In this document: piece after piece, positions 1 to 11,679 of the stretch
Layout of the letters: each line of letters begins with the position of its first letter
Position numbering within the stretch: position 1 is the stretch's first letter
DNA from: Septoria linicola
Lineage: Eukaryota > Ascomycota > Dothideomycetes > Mycosphaerellales > Mycosphaerellaceae
DNA: 64,000 nt
Direction: 5' to 3'
Assembly (NCBI GenBank): GCA_024114885.1
Contig: CP099425.1
Span: 1,860,001 to 1,924,000, forward strand
Position numbers and translations under genes: made by a program
The notes under the pieces: generated by a model
What the model was told of the DNA's origin: nothing
Database searches by the model: none
Seen by the model: the letters and a program-made list of their open reading frames with translations, nothing else

Positions 1-845
1 TACATGTGCACATGAGCGCCGCATATTCGATAAACAAGGTGTGTCTCGTGGCTGCTTCAAATACTTCCGTGGCATCAGGCAATACACGTGCCACTCTATA
101 CGAGATGTCTGTGCCTTTAGATTGATGAGAGGCAAGTACTGCAAACGCTGCCAATGCGCGGCCTAGATGACGACGGCACATTTCAATACCAACGACCACA
201 TCTCTCTGGCGACAAGATGGTCAACGTCGCGATGCTATGGCAATGTTCCGCGAAGACGCTGCCGACGCCGTTTGTACATGTTCGCGCCGTGGATCAGCGG
301 ACAATAGCTTGCGCAATACCAAGCGCTATGGCCAAGTTTCAAATGGATCGGCAAACGGGTCCTGCGACGTTGTCCAGACGACGCCTACATGATGACAGCA
401 CCAACAAACCCACCGGCGCTGAACTTCTCTTTAACCCTAGACAATCTACCCAGCCTTCTCCATTATACCACACGCAGCTAGTTCTTGTACATCTGTACAT
501 AGCTAGCACTTGAGCAGAGTTCTTTGCAGGCAAAAGAGCTCTTACACTCGCACCGGGCTTGAGGAGCCCATAACAACACCTCCGCTTTGCTGGGGATTGG
601 CATCGCGCGAGGACTGAGGAACATTCAACGAGGTTAAACCACGGCGGTGGTTTGCGCTTGCGAACTTGCGGGAGATGTAAGTCTGTCCGCACTTCGACTC
701 TCGAAGTGCCTTTGATTCATGGAAACTTGGCGCTAATGCACGACATGCAGACCGGATACCAGAGGCTCATTCACTTGAGCTTCATATTATCAACTGGAAC
801 TAGGACCATATTCCCCGGATCTCATCTTGCCGACAATCGACAACA
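1..845. other. Upstream region, no gene supported
   Basis: No open frame here has family resemblance or convincing splice signals. It probably holds the promoter and 5' leader of the zinc-finger gene at 846. A perfect 9-bp inverted repeat with a 3-nt spacer lies at 689-709. A GTAAGT at 677-682 could be the donor of a 5' UTR intron, but no matching acceptor is evident. Confidence 0.5.
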
Positions 846-3149
846 ATGCTGCCCGTAACATCTTCATCGATACAAAAGCGGCGTCAGACCCACCGACGCC
901 AGCAATCGCTAGAGGTGCCCATCCTCGCAACTCCGCTACCACAGCACAGGAGAGCGAATTCGAGACCGACGAACCACCGGAGAGGCCTCAGCGTTGACCA
1001 AGCAATGAGTGCCATGAGTTCGCCGTCTCAGTTTCGTCCTCTCCTGCCGCAGGATGGCTACCACGGGCTGCCTTCTGGACCATCATCACTACGGAACCAC
1101 CAACAACTGGATACTAACACAGCACAATACGCCCTCCAGGAGCAACAACACCAACAGCATTTCACAATCAAGCAAGAACCGCATTCGCATAGTCTGCCAC
1201 CGCCGCTTAGCGCGCCGCCGCTCGCGCATCCTCATCATCCTCCTCCTCAACCTCTGGACTTTCAGTCCCATCTCCAACAACAGCTGAATGGCATGTACAA
1301 CCCCAGTACCGCTGCTGTCGGCCTCGATCCCCAACAGACTGCTGCGTACCAAAGCCTGCAAAGCCACATGGCATGGTACGCTTCGCAGTTTGGCAACAGT
1401 TCGCCAAACCCACATGTCAATGCACAAAGCCAGCCAGTCATTCAGGTGAGCCATGCGGCCGCCAACGAGATGTCTGTGCCTGTCTTCCTGTCGCAACCAC
1501 AAATGCAGGCCATGCCTGGGACGCCTCTATCCCATGGGCAGTCGCAGACTGTCCCGAACACGCCCCAAAACCACGGCCAGAGCTGGCCCAGTCCGCCGCC
1601 GTCCAATATGAAGCACCAGAGGAGCCAGAGCTACCAGCTTGACGTTGCGCCTATGCCACAGCAGCAAGCACAGCGTCAGGTATATGAGCTTGATGGCTCC
1701 TTTGGTTACAATGGCGAACAGGACTACGCCGCATCATACTCCTCATCAGTCGCCGATCCTTCATCGCCTCCTCAACAGCACAGCACACCGATGCCGACCT
1801 TGTACGAAGAGCCTTCGGCAAACTTGCTTCTCCAAGCAACCGCTGGAGCTGAGCAAGATTTCAACAGCCCTCATTTCATGGTAGGTGGCGGTCACATGTG
1901 CCCAGAGCAGGCCGCACTTGACGCAGCAGGTATTGACGCGACATACATCGACACCGGCATCACCGAAGAGCACATCAACTCCTGGCTTGTGCACCCTACC
2001 GGCAAGGGCGACCCATACCGCTGCAAGTGGGAGGGCTGTGATACTGCTATCAATCGCAAGGAAAATGCCCGATCTCACGTCCAGAACCACCTCGATGACC
2101 GCCGATTCCGCTGTAATCCGTGCGGAAAACGTTTCAACCGCCTCCACGATACCAAGCGACATCATCTCACGCACACCAACGAGCGACCAGCAGTCTGCCC
2201 CTGCGGTAAGACCTTTGCACGGGCTGATGCGCTTACACGCCACCGGCAACGCGACATGTGCGAGGGCGTCTTGCCTGGTTTCGAGAAGATTGAAGAAGAG
2301 AAGCCAAAGCGTGGACGACCGAAGAAAGATCGTTCGGCCGAGGGCGACAGGTCCAAGAAGTCAAGCAGACCAGATCTGGATACGCGTGCGAGAAAGGCTG
2401 CACTGGCAAGATCCATGGACCACGCGAACAGAAGCCAAGCAGATAGCTACAGCTCTGCCATGAGTGACCGCAGCATGCCAGATACTCCGCCACAGCAGTC
2501 GGACGAGATGAGTGCCCATGACTTCCTTGAGATGGAACACCCCGATTCGCAGTTCAATGCTGCAACAGGAGCTTGGATCGACACGCCTCCAACATCGCCA
2601 CCTTCTGTGTCTCACGCGCAGCTTGCAAAGTCCAGGCACTTTGAGTTGACATTGCCACAAGAACAGGTCGTCTCACCTGCAAAGTTGTCGAACCGCGCAT
2701 CACCATGCCCTACTAGCAGATCTCACCACGACTCGCATCAAGACTGCTCAAGCCCAGCTGGAAACGGCAGCAGCAGCTTCGTCAGCTATTCGTCGCCAGC
2801 AGCATATCACGGGTTCCACGGTGGCTCAAGCCCATTCGACGGTGTCGACATCTTCAGCGAGGCGGTCAACTTTGATGTGCTTGGCTCACACCCAGATGTC
2901 GGTCGACAGGTCTTCTCGCCTCCAGGAGAGTCTTGCAGCAGCTCCAGCGTGTACAACTCCGACTACGAGACTGTACATGTCACTGCAGCAGTAAAGCCGC
3001 CAGCTCACCTGACCACGATATCCGAGTACGGTGTGACGACCACAAATGGCATTCCTTTCGATCTGGACGACAACACAACCAACGTGGACGACTCGTACAG
3101 TGACATTCGCGACATGCTCGACTCGTGGATCTCTTCGACCGGAAACTGA
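846..3149 (+). CDS. C2H2 zinc-finger transcription factor, Swi5/Ace2 type
   Basis: A 767-aa single-exon protein, expected to be a nuclear DNA-binding regulator. Three consecutive zinc fingers lie at about residues 389-475. The first has a C-x4-C spacing (CKWEGC), the second is CNPCGKRF and the third is short (CPCGKTF, ending HRQRDMC). This finger set is typical of fungal Swi5/Ace2-like proteins. Directly behind it is an AT-hook-like basic motif, KRGRPKK, at about residue 488. The N-terminus has the short basic stretch and 'HRRGLSVDQ' motif seen in this family, which supports the ATG at 846. The rest is low-complexity Q-, S- and P-rich sequence (residues about 80-300). In yeasts the family controls late-mitotic and cell-separation genes. 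The target genes here cannot be inferred. Confidence 0.85.
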   Translation: MLPVTSSSIQKRRQTHRRQQSLEVPILATPLPQHRRANSRPTNHRRGLSVDQAMSAMSSPSQFRPLLPQDGYHGLPSGPSSLRNHQQLDTNTAQYALQEQQHQQHFTIKQEPHSHSLPPPLSAPPLAHPHHPPPQPLDFQSHLQQQLNGMYNPSTAAVGLDPQQTAAYQSLQSHMAWYASQFGNSSPNPHVNAQSQPVIQVSHAAANEMSVPVFLSQPQMQAMPGTPLSHGQSQTVPNTPQNHGQSWPSPPPSNMKHQRSQSYQLDVAPMPQQQAQRQVYELDGSFGYNGEQDYAASYSSSVADPSSPPQQHSTPMPTLYEEPSANLLLQATAGAEQDFNSPHFMVGGGHMCPEQAALDAAGIDATYIDTGITEEHINSWLVHPTGKGDPYRCKWEGCDTAINRKENARSHVQNHLDDRRFRCNPCGKRFNRLHDTKRHHLTHTNERPAVCPCGKTFARADALTRHRQRDMCEGVLPGFEKIEEEKPKRGRPKKDRSAEGDRSKKSSRPDLDTRARKAALARSMDHANRSQADSYSSAMSDRSMPDTPPQQSDEMSAHDFLEMEHPDSQFNAATGAWIDTPPTSPPSVSHAQLAKSRHFELTLPQEQVVSPAKLSNRASPCPTSRSHHDSHQDCSSPAGNGSSSFVSYSSPAAYHGFHGGSSPFDGVDIFSEAVNFDVLGSHPDVGRQVFSPPGESCSSSSVYNSDYETVHVTAAVKPPAHLTTISEYGVTTTNGIPFDLDDNTTNVDDSYSDIRDMLDSWISSTGN

Positions 3150-3888
3150 GCTACTTTGCTGGACGGGATTGCTGCATTGCGTTCGAGCGAGACGATTGTA
3201 CGATGATACGGCGGAAGCACGAATACGACGGTATCGAAAAACGGGAGGAACTAATGACGACGGTGTACGAAGTGAAACGACTGCATATCGACGATAAACA
3301 TGAAAATGGCATATGGGCGAGAAGCTGCGGCTGGGCTGGGATTTCTGGGCGTGTGTTCAGGAGGATGACGGGAAGTCGCCCTTTTGCTTCTTCTACACGA
3401 TTGAACGAACTGGTTGAGCAAAGTGCCCCTGTGTTGGCAACGACTGATGGCACAAAAGCTCGGCTGGTCCGTTCTGCTTATTGATTTACGACATTTTTGC
3501 AGCGTTCTGCGGATACCACGTGGTGTGCATCCTGTGTTTTGTCAAACACTGTCACTACAAGAGATGGCGAACACGATGTTATGTACACTACGAACGGGAC
3601 TGGCGCGATTTTTGCTTCTCATACTAGATAGTCTTAGGTAGCAGTCCTTGGTTGTTGGTGGGTGAGTTGGCCGCACGGCTTTGACTCCTAGCCAGCGATC
3701 GGGTTGAACTCCTTTTGACGACGATACAACTATCTTTTCCACATTCTCAAGTTCCAACCATGACGTTCTACCGCTCAGGATCGTGAAAGACGTGCGTTAT
3801 GTGTTGTGAACAGGAAGTCTCACTCAAGGACTCGATTGTGATTGTGCTCCGAACAAGAATGGCAAGTCGTGGGCGGGCACTACCGCTC
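3150..3888. other. Convergent 3' intergenic region
   Basis: This lies between two convergent genes and should contain both 3' UTRs. Only short unrelated open frames are present. I see no RNA gene or repeat. Confidence 0.5.
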
Positions 3889-5067
3889 TCATGAGAGCAT
3901 ATCAGGTCGCATAGCTCGAAGTTGTCGCTCCAATTCTTCTTGCCAGCCTGTAGCCCCAGCATTGGCTAGTTCCCACCTGACGACAATAGGTAGCAAAGCA
4001 GGAAATCGGGCCTGAACCTGTGCATCGGCTTTGACCACCGCCACCTGAGCCTGGAAGAACTCGTGGTCCATCGCACGTAGCTGCAAATAGGGCTCGCGCT
4101 GCTCTGCTCCGAGCGTGTAGACCTGGAGCAGGAGGGCAAGCAGGATCATGAAAGGTCTCATTTGTGCCACCAGGAAAGGTCTTTCGTCAGCCTGCATCAT
4201 TCTCGCAAAGCCGTCTTCGATAATGCACAGTGCACGACGGTCCAGACGGCGCAAGGTCTGCATGATTGGCTCATCTTGAGGTATGTTGTCGCGGTTCGGG
4301 TCTGCAAGGTCCAGGTCGTGCAAGTCATAGAAGAAGTTGAAGTAGTCATCATCTGCTTCATTTGCATGCTCGGCTATGTCAAACCGAGCACCATGGGTCC
4401 CAGGTTGGTTCCACTTCGGGCACGGCTTCGCGTAGCCCCAATGACCACTATCATCATCAGCTGCCTCCCCACATATGAAGCAGAATTCCATCTTGCAGGC
4501 CGCAAAGGCACAAGTCATGTGGTTGCAGCCTTCGGAGAGCTCAGTAGAGGTCTTGCACCCGGGACACCTTTGATAGTCTTTGCCCTGCTTGAGATTCTTG
4601 AAAGCGTCTAGGAGGTCCTGATCTGGCACACAGACATGATTCATGCGATCGCCAACCACAGGCGTAAAGCATTTGCCGCAATTTCGTAGACCACACTCTG
4701 GACATATGAGTAACGCAGCAGGATCATGTAGGTATCGAGCTCCAAGGTAATGGCTGCACGGTCTCTCGGCCGTTCCAGGACAGTAAATGCGTTCATTTGG
4801 CCGGATGCAGTATTCTCGCTCCTTTTGCACGTATGCCTCGCGAAATTCAGGCGAAAAGTGGTGCTCGACCTCTTCAAGAAAGATGATCCGTCCTCGCCAC
4901 CGTGGCTTTTCCAGTTCGTTCTTCAGATAGGCTACGAAAAGTGGTTTAATGCCGATGTTGAAACAGTCCAAGCACATGTCGTGTCCATAGATTCGTACGG
5001 CTGACGGAGTGGAAAGAATGTCCATACATGCTACGCATTGGTAGGTGGTGTTCGTGAATTCTGACAT
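3889..5067 (-). CDS. RBR-type E3 ubiquitin ligase (RING1-IBR-RING2)
   Basis: A 392-aa single-exon protein. RING1 begins CVACMDI near residue 11 and pairs with a later CLDCF. A cysteine-rich IBR follows (CPECGLRNCGKC). RING2 is CPGCKTSTELSEGCNHMTC at about residues 180-200, where the cysteine in 'GCNHM' fits the catalytic thioester cysteine of RBR ligases. A final CFICG and H/C pair complete the zinc ligands. Family members pass ubiquitin from E2 to their own cysteine and then to the substrate. The C-terminal 150 residues are acidic then helical, with no domain I recognise. Many fungal RBR paralogues are uncharacterised, so the substrate is unknown. The start at 5067 gives only a few residues before RING1, which is usual for this subgroup. 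Confidence 0.85.
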   Translation of the reverse strand: MSEFTNTTYQCVACMDILSTPSAVRIYGHDMCLDCFNIGIKPLFVAYLKNELEKPRWRGRIIFLEEVEHHFSPEFREAYVQKEREYCIRPNERIYCPGTAERPCSHYLGARYLHDPAALLICPECGLRNCGKCFTPVVGDRMNHVCVPDQDLLDAFKNLKQGKDYQRCPGCKTSTELSEGCNHMTCAFAACKMEFCFICGEAADDDSGHWGYAKPCPKWNQPGTHGARFDIAEHANEADDDYFNFFYDLHDLDLADPNRDNIPQDEPIMQTLRRLDRRALCIIEDGFARMMQADERPFLVAQMRPFMILLALLLQVYTLGAEQREPYLQLRAMDHEFFQAQVAVVKADAQVQARFPALLPIVVRWELANAGATGWQEELERQLRAMRPDMLS

Positions 5068-6381
5068 CGTGGCTGCTAGGAAACGTGGAAAGTGTTCTCC
5101 GGCGTAGCGCTCTGACTAGAAGCAGCGTGTTGTTTGTGTGCAGTCGAGATGTCTGCAAGATATCAAGAGAGGACTACGAAGTGAGCTCTTATATTCCGTC
5201 TGAAGCCTCGTTCGTCGTGTCTCAACTCAACTCTTTCACCAGGACGAATAATCAGAACAATCATTGTCTTACGCACGTCTTTAAGCTCCTGCTAGATCTG
5301 AGTCTGGAGAAAGTGTCCACAGGTGAAACAAAGTACTGCTTCCTGAAGTGGTACTTGTTTGCCATCTCGACCTTGCCCACGAAAGTGAGATCACAGGCCT
5401 AATGGGCCAGGGCTGACAGCCAGTGGTCTGAGCGCAGGCTATGAACTTATTGTCCAACACGGTATGTGCAAACTTGGACCAGTAGACGTCCTTGCGCGAG
5501 ACAATCTCCATGAGACGTCGCCGCTGCCCGTGGAGCGAAGCAGTATCGCGTGACAGAATCCTCTACGCAAGTCTCGCCGATGGGTAGATACCATTCTGTC
5601 TAAGTGGCGGTTCATCGCATGTTGATACGACGATGGCCAACTTGAAGACATGGTGGCAGCGCCAGTATCACTACACACTGTTATGAAGCATTAGCTTCGT
5701 GGGCGAGTAAACAGGCGGAACCACACGCGACTGCGCACAGAGTGGCTTGTTCCTTGTCTCATGACCTGGAGATGGCGGAAGGGTACGATCTTGTAGTATG
5801 TGGAAGGCTGCTGGCATCGCTTCCTTCGGCTAGTCCAACAATCAGCTATATGGGGCCATCATGATCTCAGACCTGACCGAGCGGGCTGTCCAGCCAAGGT
5901 CATGGCCAAGGAGGGTACGAGGCGCGGTGTCTCGTGCAGTTCACGAAGACTCAAGATCGCGAGAAGCATACGTTGTTGTGCATAGGCAAGTCTTCTTTGG
6001 ACGAAGACAGCACTTAAGCCGAGCTCCGTGCCGGCCAAGACTCTTGCCCGCCATCTGTTTCCCGTTGATCGTTGCTCCCAAGACTTGTCTTCGCTCGAAC
6101 AAGAAGGTCACATCTTGCAGACGAGAGCCAAGAGAGCGGTCGACCAGCGATACGGAGTGCTGGTTGGTGGCAGATGGCCACTGCGCGCACAGGATGCAGA
6201 TGATGCACTATCGCGAGAGTTGCGTGCCCGTCGCACAAGGTTGCTATGCCCATCATCACAAAAACGTATATGATGGACGGTTGCGCAGCGGGAAGGGAAG
6301 GTAGGTCAGTAGCTGGACTCTCTCTTGCTACGATATTGTTTGTTACAGGGCAAGGTCAAGGTCAAGCTACCAGCAATAGCA
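5068..6381. other. Intergenic region with coding-like fragments, no intact gene
   Basis: On the minus strand, 5290-5680 has coding-looking runs in different frames. One contains 'KDVYWSKFAHTVLDNKF' and another 'VGKVEMANKYHF'. No start, splice pattern or family ties them into one gene. They could be a decayed gene or an intron-rich gene I cannot assemble. The right part should hold the promoter of the peptidase gene at 6382. Confidence 0.3.
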
Positions 6382-8904
6382 ATGGCGTTGACGAAGCTTG
6401 TGACCATTGGCGCGCTGCTCTTCCCCCTCACAGCTGCTATCGATCCACCACGACAGCCTCGACAGCCTCTAGGCAACGGCGACAGACGCCTGACCTACAA
6501 CGAGACCACGCCGACCGCCCTCAACCGCGCGACTTCCCAGTCTGTCAGCTGGATTGCTGGTGAACAAGATGGCCAGTTCGTCACCGTCACCAATGGCTCT
6601 CTTACGCTCGAGAACATTGTTACTGGAGACAGCAGCGTGTTTGTAGCAGCAGACAATGTGCCTGAAGATTATCACGAGTACTGGATCAGTCCAGACCAAG
6701 AGCGCGTGTTGTGGGCCGTGAACTACACGAAGCAATACCGCTATTCCTACTACGCCGACTACCTGATACAAGATGTGGCCACCGGAGAGACAACACCACT
6801 CGTTGCTGATCAAGTGGGAGACATCCTGTACGTTCAAGCACTCGCCAGGCCCAGGCGTCCCCTTCTTGCATTCCCTGGCAGCATCGCCGGCGCTGTGGCA
6901 CTTTGTGCTCGGAGCGGCATGACGCTAGCTTGACACTGATCTGAGACAAAATGCTGACCTTCGACGTCTGACTGCAGGTACGCAGAATTCGCCCCGACTG
7001 GTGGTGCCATTGCGTTTGTGCGTGGCAACGATCTCTACATTCACAATGGCAGTGAGATCAGCCGTATCACAGAAAATGGAGGACCAGATGTCTTCAACGC
7101 GAACCCGGACTGGGTCTATGAAGAGGAGATTTTTGGCACACGAAAGACGTTCTGGTTCTCGCCGGACAGCGAATTCATCGCCTTCTTGAGCTTCAACGAG
7201 ACGGGAGTCGGCACCTTCAGGATTCCGTACTACATGGACAACCAAGAGATTGCGCCTCCATACCCACGCGAGCTAGAACTCAGATATCCCAAGGTTGGGA
7301 CGACCAATCCCACTGTACAGTTCAATGTGCTGGACCTCGCCTCCAAGGAGTACTCGGAAGTTCCAATCACTGCCTTTTCAGCAAACGACACTGTGATTGG
7401 CGAAGTGGCTTGGGTTACAGACGAGCACTCTGCTGTGATCTACCGAGCTTTCAATCGTGTTCAAGACCAAGACAAACATGTGCTGGTCGACCCTGTTACC
7501 AAAACAGCCGAAGTCGTTCGCGAGCGGGATGGTACTGACGGGTGGCTCGACAACACTCTTACGATCAGCTATATTGGTGCTGTCCAGTCCAACAACAGCG
7601 CTCCTACTTACAGCAACTCAAGCGCAGACTCATACTACGTTGACATGTCTGACGAGAGTGGCTGGATGCATCTCTACCTCCACTCTACAGCCGGTGGTGA
7701 GCCAGTCGCACTGACATCTGGCGAATGGGAAGTTGTTGCCATCCTCAAGGTCGACACAACCCGAAACCTCATCTACTACACCTCGACCGAGCACCACAGC
7801 ACAGAGCGTCATGTCTACTCTGTCAACTATGCTACCCGTGAGAAGAAGGCTATCGTGGACGACTCCGTGGACGCATACTGGTCGGCCTCTTTCTCCGAAG
7901 CTGGTGACTACTACATCCTGTCGTACCAGGGTCCTGACGTGCCGTATCAAGAGGTATATGCCACCAACTCCTCCGAGCCGCTTTCGACTCTGGTCAGCAA
8001 CGAAGTCCTGGTTCGTAACATCTCGGCGCTCCACCTACCAAACATCACATACTTCGAGCTCGAACACCCAGAAGGCTTCAGCCTCAATGTGATGCAACGC
8101 CTGCCACCCAACTTCGATCCCTCAAAGAAGTACCCAGTCCTCTTCACGCCCTACGGTGGACCAGGTGCACAAGAAGTTTCCAAGCGCTTCCAGACTCTGG
8201 CGTGGAGAGCATACATTGCCTCTGACCCCGAGCTCGAATACATCACTTACACCATCGACAACAGAGGAACCGGATACAAAGGTCGCGCATTTCGCAGCAC
8301 CGTGACCAGACATCTCGGCCGTCTCGAACCACAAGACCAAATCTGGGCAGCTGAACAGCTCACCGCCCAAAACAGCTTCATCGACGCCGAACGCGTCGGC
8401 ATGTGGGGCTGGTCATTCGGCGGCTACCTCACTGCCAAAGTCCTCGAAGCAGACTCCGACGTCTTCTCCTTTGGCCTCATCACCGCTCCAGTCAGCGATT
8501 GGCGCTTCTACGACTCCATGTACACAGAGCGATACATGAAAACCTACGAGCAGAACCCCGAAGGCTACAACGAGACTGCCGTGCGCAAAGCTGACGGCTT
8601 CAAGAATGCTCGAGGTGGGTTTGGTGTTATGCATGGCACTGGTGATGACAATGTGCATTATCAGAATACTGCTGCGCTGGTCGATTTGTTGGTTGGCGAG
8701 GGTGTGAGTCCGCAGAAGATGGAGATGGTGGCATTCACGGATTCGGATCATAGTATTGTGTATAATGGAGCTAGCGCGTGGATTTACAAGTACTTGACCA
8801 AGAGACTGTGGCAGGAGAAGGAGAGGAAGACTGGTCTGGTCGAGCAGACGCATCAGTGGCTGAAGAAGAGGGAGGTTGCGGTGCCTGAGCCAGTAGTAGT
8901 GTAG
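6382..8904 (+). CDS. dpp4: Dipeptidyl peptidase IV, secreted (S9B family)
   Basis: Two exons, 6382-6827 and 6978-8904, joined across a 150-nt intron (GTACGT donor, CTGCAG acceptor), give 790 aa. The ATG at 6382 starts a hydrophobic signal peptide ([14 protein letters not shown]...); a longer upstream frame lacks this support. The order is signal peptide, beta-propeller (about residues 90-500), then alpha/beta hydrolase. Catalytic residues are visible: Ser628 in GWSFGG, Asp705 in GTGDDNVHY and His740 in DSDHSI. 'YEEEIFG' matches the double-Glu substrate-anchoring motif. DPP-IV removes X-Pro or X-Ala dipeptides from peptide N-termini. In fungi it is a secreted or cell-surface enzyme used in protein nutrition. 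There is no C-terminal membrane segment, so secretion is likelier than vacuolar anchoring. Confidence 0.93.
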
Positions 8905-11679
8905 CTGCGATGGGACCGACGAGGTGAGGTCCAGAGACCTTGCGAAAGTTTTCATTGCTATGGTTACCTATTTGAGCTTCTGGTGACGCTGAGATCTGGG
9001 ACTTGTGAGAGTGTACTCTACTTTAAAGTCTGCTTGAGCTGATATCCTGGAGCTGTGCCTTGGTCGTGCTAGGGTAGGAGTGATATAAGTGGTTGGCTTT
9101 CACAGTACATGTGTCTGTGTATAGTGTTATGTCCGAAAGTGTAGTGAACGAGCGTGAGAAGTGTGTATGTTCTCCTCTTCGTGTGTGATAGCGCATCGCC
9201 GAGGAGTTAATGCGGTGGCTCGCCAGGTCAGATCCAGGTGAAGCTTCATTCGTCAGATCTCTAGGCACAATGTGAAGACAGGGCAAGAGCCTAAATCGAG
9301 TTCTCTATCCAATGCGAGACTGCTGGGCCATCAGTGTGTAAGAGTCGCCGTCCTACTTCGATTGGAAATAGGAAGTACATCGTGTGAAGATGCAGCTGCC
9401 TCTTCAGAGAAGGTAGCGGGTAAACAGGCAGCGGCTGCAATGCGGGAGCATATCTGTGGTCGGAGCAGTTCTCCGCTGCTGCAGGACATGAGGTTTTCAA
9501 CCAGTCGTGTCGTGAAGCTCGATAGCAATGGCACCATCGCTGCTTACCGTTTTCCTATTCATTTTCTTCGCTATCAGTCACCTTGGTGGGCAATTGCATG
9601 AGTGCTTTCCTGAATTTCCCGACATCGGTTGACTACTGTCAGACTCATATCTTCAGCAGTAGTGCAATTCTTAGCTTCGTGGTGGACGATGCTTGACCGC
9701 ACGCCGCCACTTGGCTCGAAGACGCCTGGAAGGACTTCGGTGGGCAGAGTTCGCTTCCGATCATGGGAGATCCTGGTCTGCTCGTGGGAACTGCTGGGTA
9801 TGTGAGATCATGCCGCGAGCAGTTTGCATCATGTGGCGACGGAGCGACAGATGGTACCTGAGAAGGAAAAATTTGTTGTCATGAGTTGTGTATGACACGC
9901 GGACTTTGATCACAATATGAGAGTCGTTGAGGCGGTGTTGGATCTTGTGTTGTGCTGTGAAGGTACTTGCTGCTATGTAGTTCTATATCACGGTAAAGAG
10001 CGGGAAGGATTCAAGCGTGTCTTGCTCATCAGCTGCAGCTGTGTCGCGTGTAGACATCCTTTGATGATAAGGAAACGGAGTCGCGAACCGATTACTTTTT
10101 TGTGTTGAGATGGGCGGCGTGGACAAGCGGCTGCAGTGGCTGCTTCTTATTGCGACGCATTTTTGCCTTGTTTGGATATGGTTCGGAACAGGGGCGAGCC
10201 ACATGACTGAGTGCGTCAAACCAAAGATCTTGCTTCAGGTCCAGTTTCTGTGCCAGCTGGCATCGTCGCATCAGTCGTATCATCAAACCTGTTGGTCAGC
10301 ACCATCGACGGAGGTCCTATTTCAAGGCATGCGAGGGCGAAGATCAAGGTCAGCGATTCTGCAGAGAACAGTGTGGCCTTCTCTGCAGTCATCAGTCAGG
10401 GCTGTGAGCAGGGCTGATCGTTGTATCTTTGTACTCTTCTTCGGTCTCCGGCCGGGCAGTGCTTCTTCGTCGCAAAGCATTTTATAGCGGGGACTAGCAG
10501 TTCAAGTGTCTGATTAGTGTGTTGTCGAATTTTCAGTGGTTTGGCGACCGTAATGGCAATGGTGCGCCGACGTTTGGCCTCGTGCCGCAGTGTCAATGGA
10601 GGACAGTGTAGCTGCCATATCAAGAATACAGCACGTCATCGAAAGGCTGATAGGCGATGGGGAAGCCGGACCTATCAATCTAGACAACGTGCAAGCACAA
10701 CAGCGTGGGACGTTTGCTGGGAAGAGGCCGGTCCTGGGTACTTGCAACAGTAGCGCAGCAGAAGAAGGGCAGATGTTGCTAAATGGTGACATCCTGGCGA
10801 GCAATGATGATGCGATAGGAAGTGGCTCGCTCGCAAACAAAAACTACGAGCCGCAGCGTTACCGTCGCCGGCGTCGGGGACAGGATGATGAGACGATAGA
10901 TAGCATGATGATGATAGTGATGAAGTATTTGTGCTATCTGGTCGTCTCAGAACAATTCTCCCTTTTCTTGCACGCGACTCATCAAGCTGAATCGCTCCAT
11001 TCTTTGTCTGCTGTAACCTGCCACAGATCTGTCGCGAAACAAGGCACGGCCGGCAGTGCACACGATAGGCTGGACTAAGGTGTGAGAGCATATCCGGAGA
11101 GGTATACTTTGGCCCAAGGAGCTCCCGTCGGGCCTTCTTGTCGTCGTCTGATCGATTGCAATTACGACATGATACCTTTGGGAGAAATCTAGTCGACACT
11201 GCTGCTGCTGTCACTGCTTTCTCCTGCGTCCGAAAGCAGCACATTCAAGCTCAGAAGCACCTCATCATCATCGACCCAGGACCTGGCCCCGAAGTCACGC
11301 ATTCCTGTCTCTGATCGCTGTGAGCTATTACTGGTACGACTATCGTGTCGACAGCCTCCCCGCGCCAGCAGCCAGCAAAGATTGGGTCGCGCTTGTTGTG
11401 GGGGTGGGTGCTGCTAGTTACTGCTCGCTATCAGTCGATCCTTGGGTGAGCTCAGCATTACACTCCAGCAAGCTTGCGAGCACCTGTCACTGCTGCTGCT
11501 ACTACCGCATGCCGCTACTTCTCCCTCCGAGCGGCGCGTGACTTTCTTTCGAGCCACGAGATCATTTGTGCCATTTGTGGCCACGGTAGACCACCTCACT
11601 GCCATTGCGAGGTGTTGCGACGACGACGACGACGACGACGACGACACCGTCGCGGTCCTTATCGCGCTTATCGCCCGCC
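8905..11679. other. Long gene-poor region (2.8 kb)
   Basis: Only short overlapping open frames are present on both strands, none with recognisable domains. Near 10110-10490 all three plus-strand frames are open and one begins with a hydrophobic stretch, but no frame stands out. A GAC/ACG trinucleotide tract sits at about 11622-11645, just before the next gene. The region may contain long UTRs or a non-coding transcript; the sequence does not show which. Confidence 0.4.
11622..11645 (+). repeat. (GAC)n/(ACG)n trinucleotide microsatellite
   Basis: About eight GAC/ACG units lie just 5' of the likely start codon at 11680. In the upstream-extended frame they would encode polythreonine. The tract is probably in the 5' leader and may vary in length between strains. 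Confidence 0.85.

Noticed and set aside
10110..10487. 125-codon frame with a hydrophobic start
   Set aside because: All three frames are open here, and there is no family match or splice support.
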